NCBI GenBank assembly: GCA_946965045.2
Contig: OX337228.1
Span: 5,146,001 to 5,210,000, forward strand
Length of the DNA: 64,000 bases
Direction of reading: 5' to 3'
Source of the DNA: Epithemia pelagica
Taxonomy: Eukaryota > Bacillariophyta > Bacillariophyceae > Surirellales > Surirellaceae
Shown: one piece after another, positions 10,831-21,700 of the stretch
Layout: the number at the start of each line of letters is the position of its first letter
Numbering within the stretch: position 1 is the stretch's first letter
Program-made: the position numbers and the translations under genes
The notes under the pieces: generated by a model
Told to the model about the DNA's origin: nothing
The model's database searches: none
The model's input: only the letters and a program-made list of their open reading frames with translations

Positions 10831-12036
10831 TCATTCCTTGCCATTCTTATTGCCGTAGAGATGCAGCTTTTCGTATTCATCCGTTTGGACGTACTTTTCT
10901 GCCGCTTTGTCATGGCGACGGACACGCTCCTCAGAGTCCGTCGCCAAGAGTTCATCGAATATGACTTTCTCGTCATCCTTCATGACGTATGGTGAAAACT
11001 CGTCGCTGGGAAAAGTGCCATTTTCCACGTCGTCCTTGAACGATTTCAGGCCCTCTTGAATAGCCAAACCTACCGATGCATATCTTTTACAAAATTTCGG
11101 AACAAACGCTTCGTGGTGCGGATGACTGAGCATGCCAAGCATGTCGTGATACACAAGAACCTGTCCACTGGTGTGCTGTCCAGCACCGATACCAATAGTT
11201 GGGATTTCCAAAGAATCGGTAATTTCCTTCGCCACATTGGGTGGCATGCACTCCAACACGATAGCAAAGACACCCGCGTCTTGTAATCGAAGTGCATCGT
11301 CCACCAAAGCCCTTGCCCGAGAAGCTGTGCGACCTACAGCACGAAAACCGCCCGTCACCGAAATGGCTTGAGGCAGTAACCCAATATGACCCATAACTGC
11401 AACACCACTCTCCACAATCTGATGAGCCGTATGAGCCCTACGAGCACTTCCACCCTTCAATAACAGGAAACCACGTTTGATGTTAGCCCGTAATATACAA
11501 ACGGGTCCATGTCATTGAGGACGCTGACGTACCTCGAGCTTGACTGCGTCCATTCCAGCTTCTTTGATGAAGCGGTAGGCATTCCGCAAGGCAATATCTG
11601 TATCTCGATACTCATACGACCCAAGAGGCATATCGCCAACAAGAAGAGGAATTTTCATATTTGAATCGGGTCCTTTGCTGGCCAGATCGACTCCGCGTTT
11701 GACGGCCCCACAGTGATGAACCATATCGTCCATTGTCACTGGCTGGGTTGTGTCATGACCTAACTCCACCATACCAACCGAATCTCCCACCAATATAATA
11801 TCCATTCCAGAACGTGCTACATGCACCGCAGAGGGAAAGTCGTAGGCTGTTACCATTGTGAACTTTTTGTTTTGTCGCTTTTGCGACGTGAGAGAAAGTG
11901 CCGACACTTTGGTTGTAGCGTAACGAGGATTTGTGCCGGAAAGAGGTGAAAGTCCTTGTATCTGAGACACCAATTGTCTTTTCGACATCAAACAAGGAAC
12001 CTTTACCAACGAGGAGGACGGTAACCGCATCATCAT
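10831..12036 (-). CDS. panB: 3-methyl-2-oxobutanoate (ketopantoate) hydroxymethyltransferase
   Basis: Exons 12036-11533 and 11454-10831. The 78-bp intron (11455-11532, GTACGT...GAAG) joins VKLE to GGSA, the expected PanB sequence; 375 aa. Known reaction: methylene-THF + 3-methyl-2-oxobutanoate to ketopantoate, the first committed step of pantothenate/CoA synthesis. Seen: VTAYDFPSA near the start of the barrel, the metal/substrate motif VGDSVGM with DTTQPVTMDDM, GDMPLGSYE, VKLEGG, a Glu in LECMPP at the usual catalytic position, and PTIGIGAG with YHDMLGM. The N-terminal 50 residues are basic, hydroxylated and lack acidic residues, which suggests a mitochondrial presequence. The C-terminal tail is longer and more charged than in bacterial PanB. 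Confidence 0.96.
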
Positions 12037-12123
12037 TGTTGTTCGAAAATTACCAACTGTTGAAGTTGATTTGGTGTCTACACCTCATTGGAGTCGGTGG
12101 GTGGGAGATTCCGATGGGAAAAT

Positions 12124-12558
12124 CTATCCAAGAAGTTGTTCTATTGTGGTTTTGATGGGGGTGAGGGCACGTCGCACGTCTGCATCTTCTGCAGTCATCA
12201 ATCGGCGACCAACCTCGACTCTGGAATCGCGGATTGGATCACGTCCTACTACTCTTCGAAATAGACTTACTTGACTGTATAACTGAAATGTAGATACAAC
12301 TACTGCTTGGGGGACCACATACACACGCGCTCTCAAGTTTTCGCGAGCCGCATTTGCATCCACCTGCGATCACACAAGACTACGAGAGATTGCTCTACGC
12401 AGGGGAGTAAGAACAGTACCCGTTACCAGTGCCCATAGTTTTCGTCTGTGCCTCAGACGACGACGAAGAAAGCGGAAGAAGAGAAGCGGAAATTGTTCCA
12501 CCGCGCCCTCTTGCTTGTCTTGTTTGCAACTTGGCAATTTGCGCATTTGCTCAAACAT
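12124..12558 (-). CDS. Small hypothetical protein, probably two exons
   Basis: I do not recognise this protein. A gene model is suggested by an ATG at 12558 and two open frames that join in phase across a 63-bp GT-AG intron (12364-12426). Exons 12558-12427 and 12363-12124 give 123 aa. The N-terminal half is hydrophobic then strongly basic (FPLLFFRFLRRRLRHRRK), which could be a short membrane anchor or mitochondrial signal. The C-terminal half is charged and helix-like, without Cys or His clusters. It sits 87 bp upstream of the panB start on the same strand and is divergent from the kinase, with 99 bp between ATGs. It could also be unspliced non-coding leader sequence. Confidence 0.35.
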
Positions 12559-12657
12559 AGCACCCCCATCGTATCGACCTCGATCCCCAAGACCAGGAGA
12601 AGATATCTCAAGAAACTATAAAATCATATCAAGACGAATCGTTGAAGAAAGATCCTC

Positions 12658-14025
12658 ATGGCGACGACAGCAACGATGGACGAAATAACCCAGCGTATGG
12701 AGGGCATTCATCATTACGACAATGGCACGTCTGACCAACATCAGGGGGGAGGGGTTGCATCGGAGGCGTCGTTGTCTTCATCGCCAACTACACGTCCTCT
12801 CACGACACCCAGCACATCGGATCAAAGACCCTTTGACATTGCAAGGGCGGCAGGCCCTCCCTCAAACCCCATTGACTTTCCCCCTCCGATCATTCATCGG
12901 GGTCGTCGGGTGGAAGTTTGCTGTTATATTCCATCCACGGGCCAACACGAGCGGCTTCCGAATGTTTTAATCAGCGACGAACCACGAAGAGCAGGAGCCA
13001 GAGAGATGGCGTACTATCCGATTCCTCACAAGAAACCAATAAAAACCATCATGGGACACGTCGAAATTTGTGCCGTGTTGAAACGATGCATGAAAGACGA
13101 TGAAGACACAAGTGCAGACGAAGAGGAGGAGGTATTTGTGGTAGAAGAAGATGAAGACGTTGTCTTTGAATTAACAGATGAGTACGTCGCTGTCAAGGTT
13201 AATTTCGACAGCAAAATGAACCAACTGCGCAATCGTCATGCCGAAGACCCAATGAAAGAAATTGCTGCCATGCAGCTCATTGGAGATAAATCACCTCATG
13301 TGCTTGGATGCCGTGATGTTTTATATGACGCCACAAGTCAGACGTTGAATGTAATCTTGCGCTACTGTCCACATGGGGACCTTTTTCAGATGCTTCAAGA
13401 TGTCCAGCAATTTGCATCCGAAACAACACCAGGCCTGACGGAGCCACAAGCACGATACTGGTTTAAACAAATTCTACTTGGCTTGAAGCATTTGAGAGAT
13501 TTGGGTATATGTCATCGTGATTTGTCACCAGAAAACGTGATGATGGATCACAACCAATGTCTAGTTATTGATTTTGGCATGTGCTTGCGTGTTCCCTACT
13601 CAAATCCTCAGACTTGCGGCGTGACGGACATTACTCGAGGGACACAAAAACTCTTGTTCTCTCCACAGGGTGCTTGTGGAAAGTTGCCCTACATGTCTCC
13701 TGAAATATACAAGAACCGACAACCATTTGACGGTGAACTCGCAGATATTTGGACGGCAGGGACAATTTTGTTTTGTATGATAACTGGAAATCGCTCTTAC
13801 TTGCGGCCGCATTCATCAGACCCACAATTCTATTGGATGACACGTGGACTGGACCAAATGCTACGAGATTGGAATGTCCAACTTTCCGAACAAGGATTTC
13901 ATCTGTTGAAGAATTTGCTTCAAGTCGATCCACGTCTTCGCCTGACACTCGATGAAGCTCTTAATCATCCATGGTTTGATATGCCCACAGAAGAAATGGA
14001 TCTTTCAGATCCACTCATGCTTTGA
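12658..14025 (+). CDS. Serine/threonine protein kinase with acidic insert in the N-lobe
   Basis: 455 aa, one exon. Seen: VAIK-type lysine in YVAVKVN (about residue 179), catalytic loop HRDLSPENVM (about 286), metal-binding DFG in IDFGMCL (about 304), an APE-equivalent in PYMSPEIY, the DIWTAG helix-F aspartate, and a final R in PRLRLT. All catalytic residues are present, so it should be active. Unusual: there is no clear GxGxxG loop, and a very acidic segment (about residues 146-173, many Asp/Glu) separates the first strands from the lysine. The N-terminal 90 residues are Ser/Thr/Pro-rich and disordered-looking. The DLSPEN loop and overall form resemble CAMK/diatom-expanded kinases, but I cannot name a subfamily or substrate. 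Confidence 0.88.
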   Translation: MATTATMDEITQRMEGIHHYDNGTSDQHQGGGVASEASLSSSPTTRPLTTPSTSDQRPFDIARAAGPPSNPIDFPPPIIHRGRRVEVCCYIPSTGQHERLPNVLISDEPRRAGAREMAYYPIPHKKPIKTIMGHVEICAVLKRCMKDDEDTSADEEEEVFVVEEDEDVVFELTDEYVAVKVNFDSKMNQLRNRHAEDPMKEIAAMQLIGDKSPHVLGCRDVLYDATSQTLNVILRYCPHGDLFQMLQDVQQFASETTPGLTEPQARYWFKQILLGLKHLRDLGICHRDLSPENVMMDHNQCLVIDFGMCLRVPYSNPQTCGVTDITRGTQKLLFSPQGACGKLPYMSPEIYKNRQPFDGELADIWTAGTILFCMITGNRSYLRPHSSDPQFYWMTRGLDQMLRDWNVQLSEQGFHLLKNLLQVDPRLRLTLDEALNHPWFDMPTEEMDLSDPLML

Positions 14026-14502
14026 ATTGAAATCTCAGGTGCATTAGAGTAAGACGTCAATATCACCCGCACCTTCGGCCTCCCTAGCATGACTCGTATT
14101 TCTTCTGGCTCCTACGCTTGGAACAGATGGCGTCCTCTGCTAATGTAATCCATGCAATCTACTTTGAAGATCGGTTGGACCATAACGTAGCTTATGGTTG
14201 TGAAAGTACAAAAAAAGTTGGACAACTTGTAAGGTTTCGATGAACAGGACCATCGACACTGACGGGTTTCTTCTCAAACATGAAAGACGGTAAACCTCGT
14301 TGAAAGCTATGAGGCAATAGTTGAATTCAGATGTTGCGGTAAAATAACAACTTTCTCAAAATTTCGCTGGATATTACATACTTCGTATCATGGCACCAGA
14401 GTTAGAGTTTAGAGGTTGCCACTGAGCATATTGTGCTACTCCTAGATTGGAAAGCGTGTAAAGGTGACAAGCCCAAACAGCCTCTAAATCGTTTCGTACA
14501 GC
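14026..14502. other. Intergenic region between convergent genes
   Basis: 477 bp between the stops of the kinase and the ADF-H gene. It is expected to hold both 3' UTRs. One CTACTCCTAG motif occurs near 14435. I see no coding frame, repeat or RNA gene. Confidence 0.4.
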
Positions 14503-14910
14503 TTACTCCGAGAAGCCCGGTTTCATATCTATTTCTCCATCACGACCCTCCAGAACGTTCAAAACGCCATTCTTGTGCATAGAAGCTCTACCCTTCTTCA
14601 TACCAGACGTATTATCCGAAGCATAGAAAAATCCTTGGAACCGACCGTTCGACATTCGACAACCGCCAAATACTGGTTCACCGTCGGGCAAAGCTTCTGC
14701 GCAAGCTGAAGGACCTCCGATGCCACTTGCTATGACTGTGATATCTGTCTTACTACCAGGTACATAACCAGCCACAAGCCAGTCCACATCCTTGTTCGAA
14801 TCATCACGAATTTTCGACCAAGTCTCAGAGACTTCGGGAAGAACGTTCACGCCACTACTTCTCTTGACACCACCGGATCGAGGGTCCGTCTGTAGAGTTC
14901 CTGCGATCAT
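14503..14910 (-). CDS. Coactosin/drebrin-type ADF-H domain protein
   Basis: 135 aa, one exon. Most of the protein is a single ADF-homology domain. Seen, in family order: a helix before D-x-D/N-W (KDVDWLVAGYV), a variable strand TDITVIASGIGG, the L-P-D-G-E-P-V-F-G-G-C-R strand with a following F-Q-G-F-F-Y, then D-N-T-S-G-M-K-K-G-R-A, equivalent to the long actin-binding helix start of coactosin-like proteins. Known: such domains bind F-actin, or G-actin in the ADF/cofilin branch. Inferred: a cytoskeletal F-actin binder rather than cofilin, because the cofilin N-terminal Ser-rich start is missing. Its own start codon is well placed, 255 bp downstream of the KAS stop on the same strand. Confidence 0.72.
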   Translation of the reverse strand: MIAGTLQTDPRSGGVKRSSGVNVLPEVSETWSKIRDDSNKDVDWLVAGYVPGSKTDITVIASGIGGPSACAEALPDGEPVFGGCRMSNGRFQGFFYASDNTSGMKKGRASMHKNGVLNVLEGRDGEIDMKPGFSE

Positions 14911-15165
14911 TGTGGATGTCCAAGCCGTCGACTTAAAAAGTTTTGTGAGAAAGAGGTCATCGCAGATCTATGTCCGTCCGACCTCGTCCGACAACAGTAT
15001 GCGTCTGATCAGTCGCCAATCAGTCGTGTTTCTACAGAATCTACCTGGTTCGTGCGGCAGAGTGACAATAGACTATCCCCTTTTTTCTCTTGCAGGAGTA
15101 GCAGAAGGATGATACGGATACACAAATGCTTGATCCTAGAGATGCCAAAATAATCTATCGTCCAT

Positions 15166-16696
15166 TTACTCTTCGTACTTCCGGAAAAGAAGCGCCGCGT
15201 TGTGACCTCCAAACCCAAGATTGGTGCTCATGGCCCCTACAACATCCATGTCTCGTTTCACATTCGGGACGTAGTCAAGATCACATTCAGGATCGGGTGT
15301 CTCGTAATTTACGGTTGGTGGGACAACACCGTGTTTGATACTGAGTGCGGCAACAATTGCCTCCAAACCTCCTGCTGCTCCAAGTGTGTGGCCAGTGACA
15401 CACTTAGTCGACGAAACCACCAAGTCTTTGTTGGTGGCGTGATCGCCGAAAACGGTTTTAATTGCCATGGTTTCAAACTTATCGTTGTACGCTGTCGAAG
15501 TTCCATGTGCATTGACATATGATATTTCCGTCTTTTCCATTCCTGACATACCGATGGCCATTTCCATGGCAGCGGCAAGACCTCTTCCTTCGGGTGCTGG
15601 TGTCGTAATGTGGTAGGCGTCACACGTCTGAACGAAAAAAGAGTTAGATTCCCTCGTAAGTGCTTAAAAGGCAAGAAACATGAAAAGACTTACAGCACCA
15701 TAGCCCACCAATTCTGCGTAAATCGGTACCCCTCGTTTCTTGGCCGACGCCAAACTCTCAACAACAACTACACCTGCTCCTTCACCCATAATGAATCCAC
15801 CTCGATCAGCATCGAATGGCCGAGAGCCCGCTTCTGGGTTATCATTGAATTTCGTGTTCATTGCTTTCATCGCACAAAACCCGGCAAAGCACAAAGGAGT
15901 GATGGTAGCCTCGGTTCCTCCAGCAACCATGATATCAGCATGTCCGTCTTGAATCATTCCCATAGCTTCGCCAATGGCATGGCTCGCGCTCGCACAAGCG
16001 GAAACGACGCCATAGTTGGGTCCTTGACATCCACATTCGATACCGATGACACCAGAGGCAGTGTTACCCAGCAATGCTGGAATTGTAAAAGGAGAAACCT
16101 GTGGATGGTGACCAGAGTAATGAGGAATCTCAATGGTCACGACAGCACTTTATTGACCAGGGTCCTACCTTTGGTCTTTCTGGCTTTTTCGCCAGTTTCA
16201 GTGTTTCTTTCTCAAATGTTTCCATACCACCGAATGCCGACCCCACCATGACACCAACACGTCCAGGGTTCTCCAGAGTATCTGGCGTATTGCCTAGCTG
16301 AGCATCTGACAACGCTTGTTTCGCTGCTGCAACAGCAAAGTGTGTGTACCTGTCATTTGACTTGGCATTTTTTGGATTCGCAAAGTAGTCGTTGGGATCA
16401 AACATGTCTTCTGGGACCTCACTGGCGATCTGGCAAGGCATACAGGTCACGTCGAAACGTTCAACTTTGCGAATGCTTGACTTTCCTTCAAGGCATGCCT
16501 CAAAGAAGGATTCAGAGCCGATGCCACAGCCACTGATTACACCCAGACCCGTGACAACAACTCGTTTCTCGTCAGAGTCCTCATTCGACATGGAAAGAGC
16601 CGACGGGCTATATTGTCGAGAGGTTGAAGGGTTCGTAAGGACCGAGAATGCCCGTACAGTTGTGAAGAAAAGGAAATATTTCGCAAACGTTATCAT
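15166..16696 (-). CDS. Plastid 3-oxoacyl-[acyl-carrier-protein] synthase (KAS I/II, FabF-like)
   Basis: Exons 16696-16169, 16098-15694 and 15627-15166. Introns of 70 and 66 bp restore PERPK-VSPFTI and GYGA-TCDAYH; 464 aa. Known reaction: condensation of malonyl-ACP with acyl-ACP in type II fatty acid synthesis. Seen: N-terminal signal peptide ending V-R-A followed by Phe-Ser (plastid bipartite signal), [11 protein letters not shown], catalytic Cys in [13 protein letters not shown], first His in NAHGTST, catalytic Lys in [16 protein letters not shown] with the second His, and the C-terminal NLGFGGHN. Length after removing the presequence (about 430 aa) is normal. The STKCVTGH segment has Cys-Val where Ser-Met or Ala-Met is usual, a mild substitution. 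KAS I and KAS II cannot be told apart by eye. Confidence 0.95.
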
Positions 16697-17045
16697 GGTG
16701 GCACTTTAATTGATATCACCGCTTTGACAAGCATCAACACACTGTTTTCGTTGTCCCTCTCTATCTTCGTCCGTATAAACATGGCGACGCGTCCATGTTG
16801 TTGATGACGAGTCACCATCCCAAGCGTCGACCATCTATTGGTGACGTGTTGGTGGTAGTTTTGGCAGTCTTTAATGATACTCATAAGCGACCCTAAAGCG
16901 ATCTTATTCATATGGCATCTACTACCCGCTCCATGATTTCCATAATTTCAAGATCAGGCGAAAGTGAAAGGACCTTTTCGCGCATTGGTTTTTGAAATTT
17001 CAGTAGCTTTAGTACCGAGTCCTACGTGCGCAAGCACCTCCGTCC
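16697..17045. other. Region between KAS start and retrotransposon ORF1
   Basis: 349 bp. It should contain the KAS promoter and, on the ORF1 side, the 5' end of the retrotransposon, whose boundary I could not place. No palindrome or target-site duplication was recognisable here. Confidence 0.35.
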
Positions 17046-18767
17046 ATGACGACCATGGCGGAACCCTCTACATCGACGCCAACAACCGAGAACATGGCAG
17101 ACGACGCAAGCACTAACACTCAAACCATCGATAATCAAGCGATCCCGTACGAAGGTGAGGAGAAAGAGTACACCCTCAAGTTTCTTTTCCGTCCCAAGGC
17201 CAGCAAAAACACCAACGTCGCGAAGAACCACTACGCGATTCTCCAAGCCATGCTCCAAGTCTTTCCTGAGATTGTTCTCTTCAACAATCACGGCGAAATC
17301 ATCAATCCCAAGAAGCTCAAGACTATTCTGAACTATAACGATTATCTCCGCAATTTCAACCTCCACTTCTCCAAGGGCAATGCTGATAAGAATCGAGCCC
17401 CCATCTACATCGTTGTGCACCGCATTCGTTCAAGGATTCCTGTGAGCCAGATCAGGCGCGACAGCACAATCTCTCACATCTTGTCTGAAGGAAGAGCTAA
17501 AATGACTGTACATGGTTGGAACGAAGATGAAGTTCGCATTTCCAACATTGGTTTCTTCGTCGGATACGATCCTAGTAACATTCTTAATGAAGAAATGGAT
17601 GAATGGATCAAGAAGAAAATCTTTGAAAGTACTGGAACCTCGCTCAAAAAGATCCCCAAGTTTCGATGTGGTTTCTCGTCACCATTCCTTGTTGATGACG
17701 ACGGATATCGATTCGCAACCAAGACATTTGACCTCCAATGCCGCCAACAAGATGCCAAGGAATTGATTGAACTGCTGTCGACGACGTATCGCGATAATCC
17801 TCGATTCGTTTTTCACCGAGTTCGCCACTCTCAACCTGATACTTATCGCCGGGCTATCTTGAAGCAAAACGCATACCTCAAGAAATCTCGAATCGTCCCC
17901 ATTGAAGGATTATCTTCGGACATGTTGTGGTATGGGATGCGAGAACGTATAAATAGTATTCCTGGAGTACACCGAGTTACCAAACACCGAATGACTGGTG
18001 AGAAAGGAAGATGGAGCATCCACACTGACATGCTTCATTTCAGTCAAGTCGTCACGGCCGTGAAGGGAAATTTAACACGTTGGGCTGATGAAGTGAGCGA
18101 AGCAAACACAATTCAAACTGGATATTCATTCTTACCAAGATTGGCATTTAAGAAGAACGCATTTGATGACTACGACGACGACGATGACGAATCACACGCA
18201 AGTTCGTTTCAGACTTACATGACAGCTTGTAGTTCTCTCTATGCTGCCGACGAAGACGATTGCATGAACCCCCCATCGGATTCCGCCCCTGTTGCTCAAG
18301 CATGGGTCTGTCCTATCCAGATCAAAACCGTGGTTGCTGGTCAGAGAACGGAAGAAGCACAAAGTCAGATAACGCAGGATGATTACGACCGTCTCAAGTC
18401 CGAAAATGACAAATTGACCCGTGAAATCCGTGAGTTAAAGGACCAATTCAGACAATTTATGGAGGAACAAAAACAAGCTCGAACCACGACAGTGAGTCAA
18501 CAAGAAAAGACCAATTTCAAAGCACTCCTGAAGGCAGCCATGACTGAAATCCGCGAAGAAATGACTCAAACGGCACAATCTCAAAACCAGAACACTCCCA
18601 ATAATAGCGAAGGAAATCGGGCAGAGGCACAAGAGCCAGCCAATAACGATTCAGAACAGCGGGCTACGTCCAATCTTGACGTAAGCATGGCACAGGCCAA
18701 TTTGTCCTTTCAGGCGGACGAATCCCTGATGCAATCAAGTATGTTTAGCCATGACTCCGACTCATAG
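17046..18767 (+). CDS. Retrotransposon ORF1 protein
   Basis: 573 aa, uninterrupted. Seen: Ser/Thr-rich N-terminus (about 1-45), a folded-looking middle (about 50-340) beginning with a strand pattern YTLKFLFRPK and rich in Arg/Lys, a strongly acidic patch (DDYDDDDDES, about 377-386), a coiled-coil heptad region (about 440-480, DYDRLKSENDKLTREIRELK), and a Gln/Asn-rich tail. It has no CCHC knuckles. Known: LINE ORF1 proteins coat the RNA and often trimerise through coiled coils. The role is inferred from position directly upstream of the endonuclease/RT frame and the coiled coil. The stop codon overlaps the next start (ATG at 18751), suggesting termination-reinitiation. Confidence 0.78.
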   Translation: MTTMAEPSTSTPTTENMADDASTNTQTIDNQAIPYEGEEKEYTLKFLFRPKASKNTNVAKNHYAILQAMLQVFPEIVLFNNHGEIINPKKLKTILNYNDYLRNFNLHFSKGNADKNRAPIYIVVHRIRSRIPVSQIRRDSTISHILSEGRAKMTVHGWNEDEVRISNIGFFVGYDPSNILNEEMDEWIKKKIFESTGTSLKKIPKFRCGFSSPFLVDDDGYRFATKTFDLQCRQQDAKELIELLSTTYRDNPRFVFHRVRHSQPDTYRRAILKQNAYLKKSRIVPIEGLSSDMLWYGMRERINSIPGVHRVTKHRMTGEKGRWSIHTDMLHFSQVVTAVKGNLTRWADEVSEANTIQTGYSFLPRLAFKKNAFDDYDDDDDESHASSFQTYMTACSSLYAADEDDCMNPPSDSAPVAQAWVCPIQIKTVVAGQRTEEAQSQITQDDYDRLKSENDKLTREIRELKDQFRQFMEEQKQARTTTVSQQEKTNFKALLKAAMTEIREEMTQTAQSQNQNTPNNSEGNRAEAQEPANNDSEQRATSNLDVSMAQANLSFQADESLMQSSMFSHDSDS

Positions 18768-21700
18768 AGACGACTATGTAAGCGATTACATAGACTTTGC
18801 TCTTAATCACTACCCCGACAATTCTACACCCAATCACGACACCGAAGATGACATACTAGACGAACAAGCAGAGAATACCATTCTGGACGATAGACAAACG
18901 CAACAGCAGAGAAATTACGCAAACAATCCTTATATTGGCACAGCACCACCAGAAGAAAAAGAAGATTATGTCTTCCGAGTATACGGCGCAAATACAAATG
19001 GCTTCAATCTCGGACGTGATGGTGCGGACTTCTCCGAATTTTGTGAAGAAATGAAGAACCTAGAAGTGTACTTTCGAGCATAACCTGGATACATTGAAAC
19101 CAAAGGTCAGAGAAGTTTTAGACACAACGGTCAGGAAACACTTCGACTACGCAAAACTTGTTACCAGCACCTCATCAATATCTTTACACCGGAGAAGTAC
19201 TTTTAAACCAGGAGGAACACTCTTGGTAACACAAGGCCACCCAAGTGGACGTGTGGTTCGACAGGGACACGACAACCTTGGACGATGGAGCTATCAGGTC
19301 TTATCTTGTAAGAACAGTCGCTCACTGACCATTGTGTCAGCATATCAAGTGTGTCAGCAGCAGATTTTGAACAATAATCGTGTTGCAAGCAGCACGGCAT
19401 CATCTCAACAGATCAGTCTTCTTCGACAACAAGGTCGTTCTGAAAACCCACGCATGGCTTTTGTTCACGACTTGGAAAACTTCTTAGACGAAAGAATACA
19501 AGCAGGGTCGGAAATCCTTCTGCTTGGAGACTTTAACGAAACCTTGAATGAGACTATGGACGGAATGACAAGACTTTGCTCAAATTTACAGCTAACTGAT
19601 CTGATGGAACAGGTAACCAATACGGAAGGCAATTTCGGGACTCACGCTAGAGGCAATCAACGAATCGATTATGCTCTATGTACTGAACTGGTCGCACAAA
19701 GCGCGGTCGCACAAAGCGCGGTTAGAGGATGTTATGAACCCTTTGGCGAACGAACTAAAGGAGATCATCGTAATATGATCATTGATTTCGACTCGAGGAT
19801 CCTGTTTGGTAATATGACACAACCTCTCGGACCTATCTCAACAAGGGAGTTTACTGCGAAGGACAGATCGGCGGTTAGAAAATACATACAGGCAAAGCAC
19901 AAATATTTGCAGGAACATAATTTCGGACATCGATTGGCTTCTCTTGAACATGAGTGGAGTGCAGAGACAATGGAGCAATTAGACGCAGACTTTCAACGCG
20001 CTGGAAGATTTGCTGCTAATCAGTGCATCAAGAAACCACGCCAGATCGCATATGTAAGAGAATTAGCTGAACTGCGGAAAAAGAAGAATGTTCTGTTGAA
20101 ATTGATATCTCAATACAAACTCCATCGCTCATATGCATCGGGAATCGCTCACGCAACAAGAGATGGCTGCACATTCACACTTCCTAACAGTCTGGAAGAA
20201 TGTATCGAAGAGTGCAAAGAGACTCAACAAAAGATACGGGAGATGACACACGATGCCGCCACAAATCGTCGGAATGAACAACAGGTTGCTTTAGAAACTG
20301 CTCGCATTAAGGGCGATACTAAGACTACCAAAGCTATTAAGCACAGAATGGCTGCTGAGAGGACAAAAACGATGTTTAACAAAATCCGCCAGTATCGAGG
20401 AACCCAAAAGACGGGTATCACACGATTGCAAGTACCCGTTGACGCTGACAATGTGGACTACGAACACTGCACAGAGTGGCTAACGATTGATACACCGGCA
20501 GAAATTGAAAGCCGTCTACTGCAACGGAACCAAAAGCACTTTGGACAAGCCGAGGGCACCTTTCCGACCCAACCACCCTTCTCCAAATGGGTGGATTGGG
20601 GAGCATCGACACACACCGCTGAACTAATTCTGAACGGTACATGGCAATCTACCGAGTTGGACGATCTTCAACAGTGTCTATTGCGTCACATGGAGAAACG
20701 AACTGAGCTTGATTTGATAAAAGACACAATTAGCGTTGACGAATGGCGTGCCAAAATTAAAGCGTGGCCTGAATCGACAACGACGTCCCCGTCCGGGTTT
20801 CATCTTTCCCACAGTAAGGCCCTGTTGGCAGCACACGACATAGAGCCAGGAACTGACGAAGCAAGTGACATCGAACGTATGCGAAATGACCTTATTGAGT
20901 GGCAAGTTGGTCTACTCAACAATGCGATTCGACATCAATATTCTTTCGAAAGGTGGCAAAAGATAGTCGATGTTATGATCCTGAAAGAGCCGTCGAATAT
21001 CAAGATCCACCGCTTGCGCGTTATTCATTTATACGAGCAAGACTATAACTTGCTTTTGGCTGTAAAATGGAGAAAGTTGATTCAACATGGAGCACAGCAT
21101 CAGTTACTACATGCATCTCAATTTGGTGCCGTTCCAGGTCGTGACGCCGTAATTCCAACAATGATCGAAGAGTTTCAGTACGAAATAAGTCGCGCCAGCA
21201 AGAGACCGATGGTGCACCTCGACTACGATGCAACAGCTTGCTATGACAGAATTGTCATGTCTTTTGGTGGATTAGCATCACGAAGTTTCGGACAGCATCG
21301 TTCTGTGGTCTTTATCAATGCAACAACACTCGCGGAAGCAAAGTATTATCTCAAAACTCAATTGGGAGTGTCTGAGAGATTCTATAAGCATTGTACAATA
21401 TACCCAATTTACGGCTCTGGGCAGGGCGCGGGGAATTCTCCGGCCATCTGGTGTGTGATAAGCTCGATCCTATTCGAGACCTATGAAGACAAGGCACATG
21501 GAGCAACATTCTATTCTCCTGATCGAAAAACATCTGCCCAAGTACTCATGGTCGGTTTTGTTGATGATACCAGCGGAAGCGTCAACGACTTCCTTCTCCC
21601 GAAAGCAGCCAGTCCTGAACACTATATTCAACGCGCCTCAGCCGATGCACAACGATGGAACGACCTCCTGTCTCTTTCGGGAGGATCTCTGAGGGTACAA

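Noticed and set aside
15009-15674. Open frames on the plus strand opposite the KAS exons
   Set aside because: They mirror the real exons and have no independent similarity; the minus-strand KAS frame with catalytic motifs is decisive.
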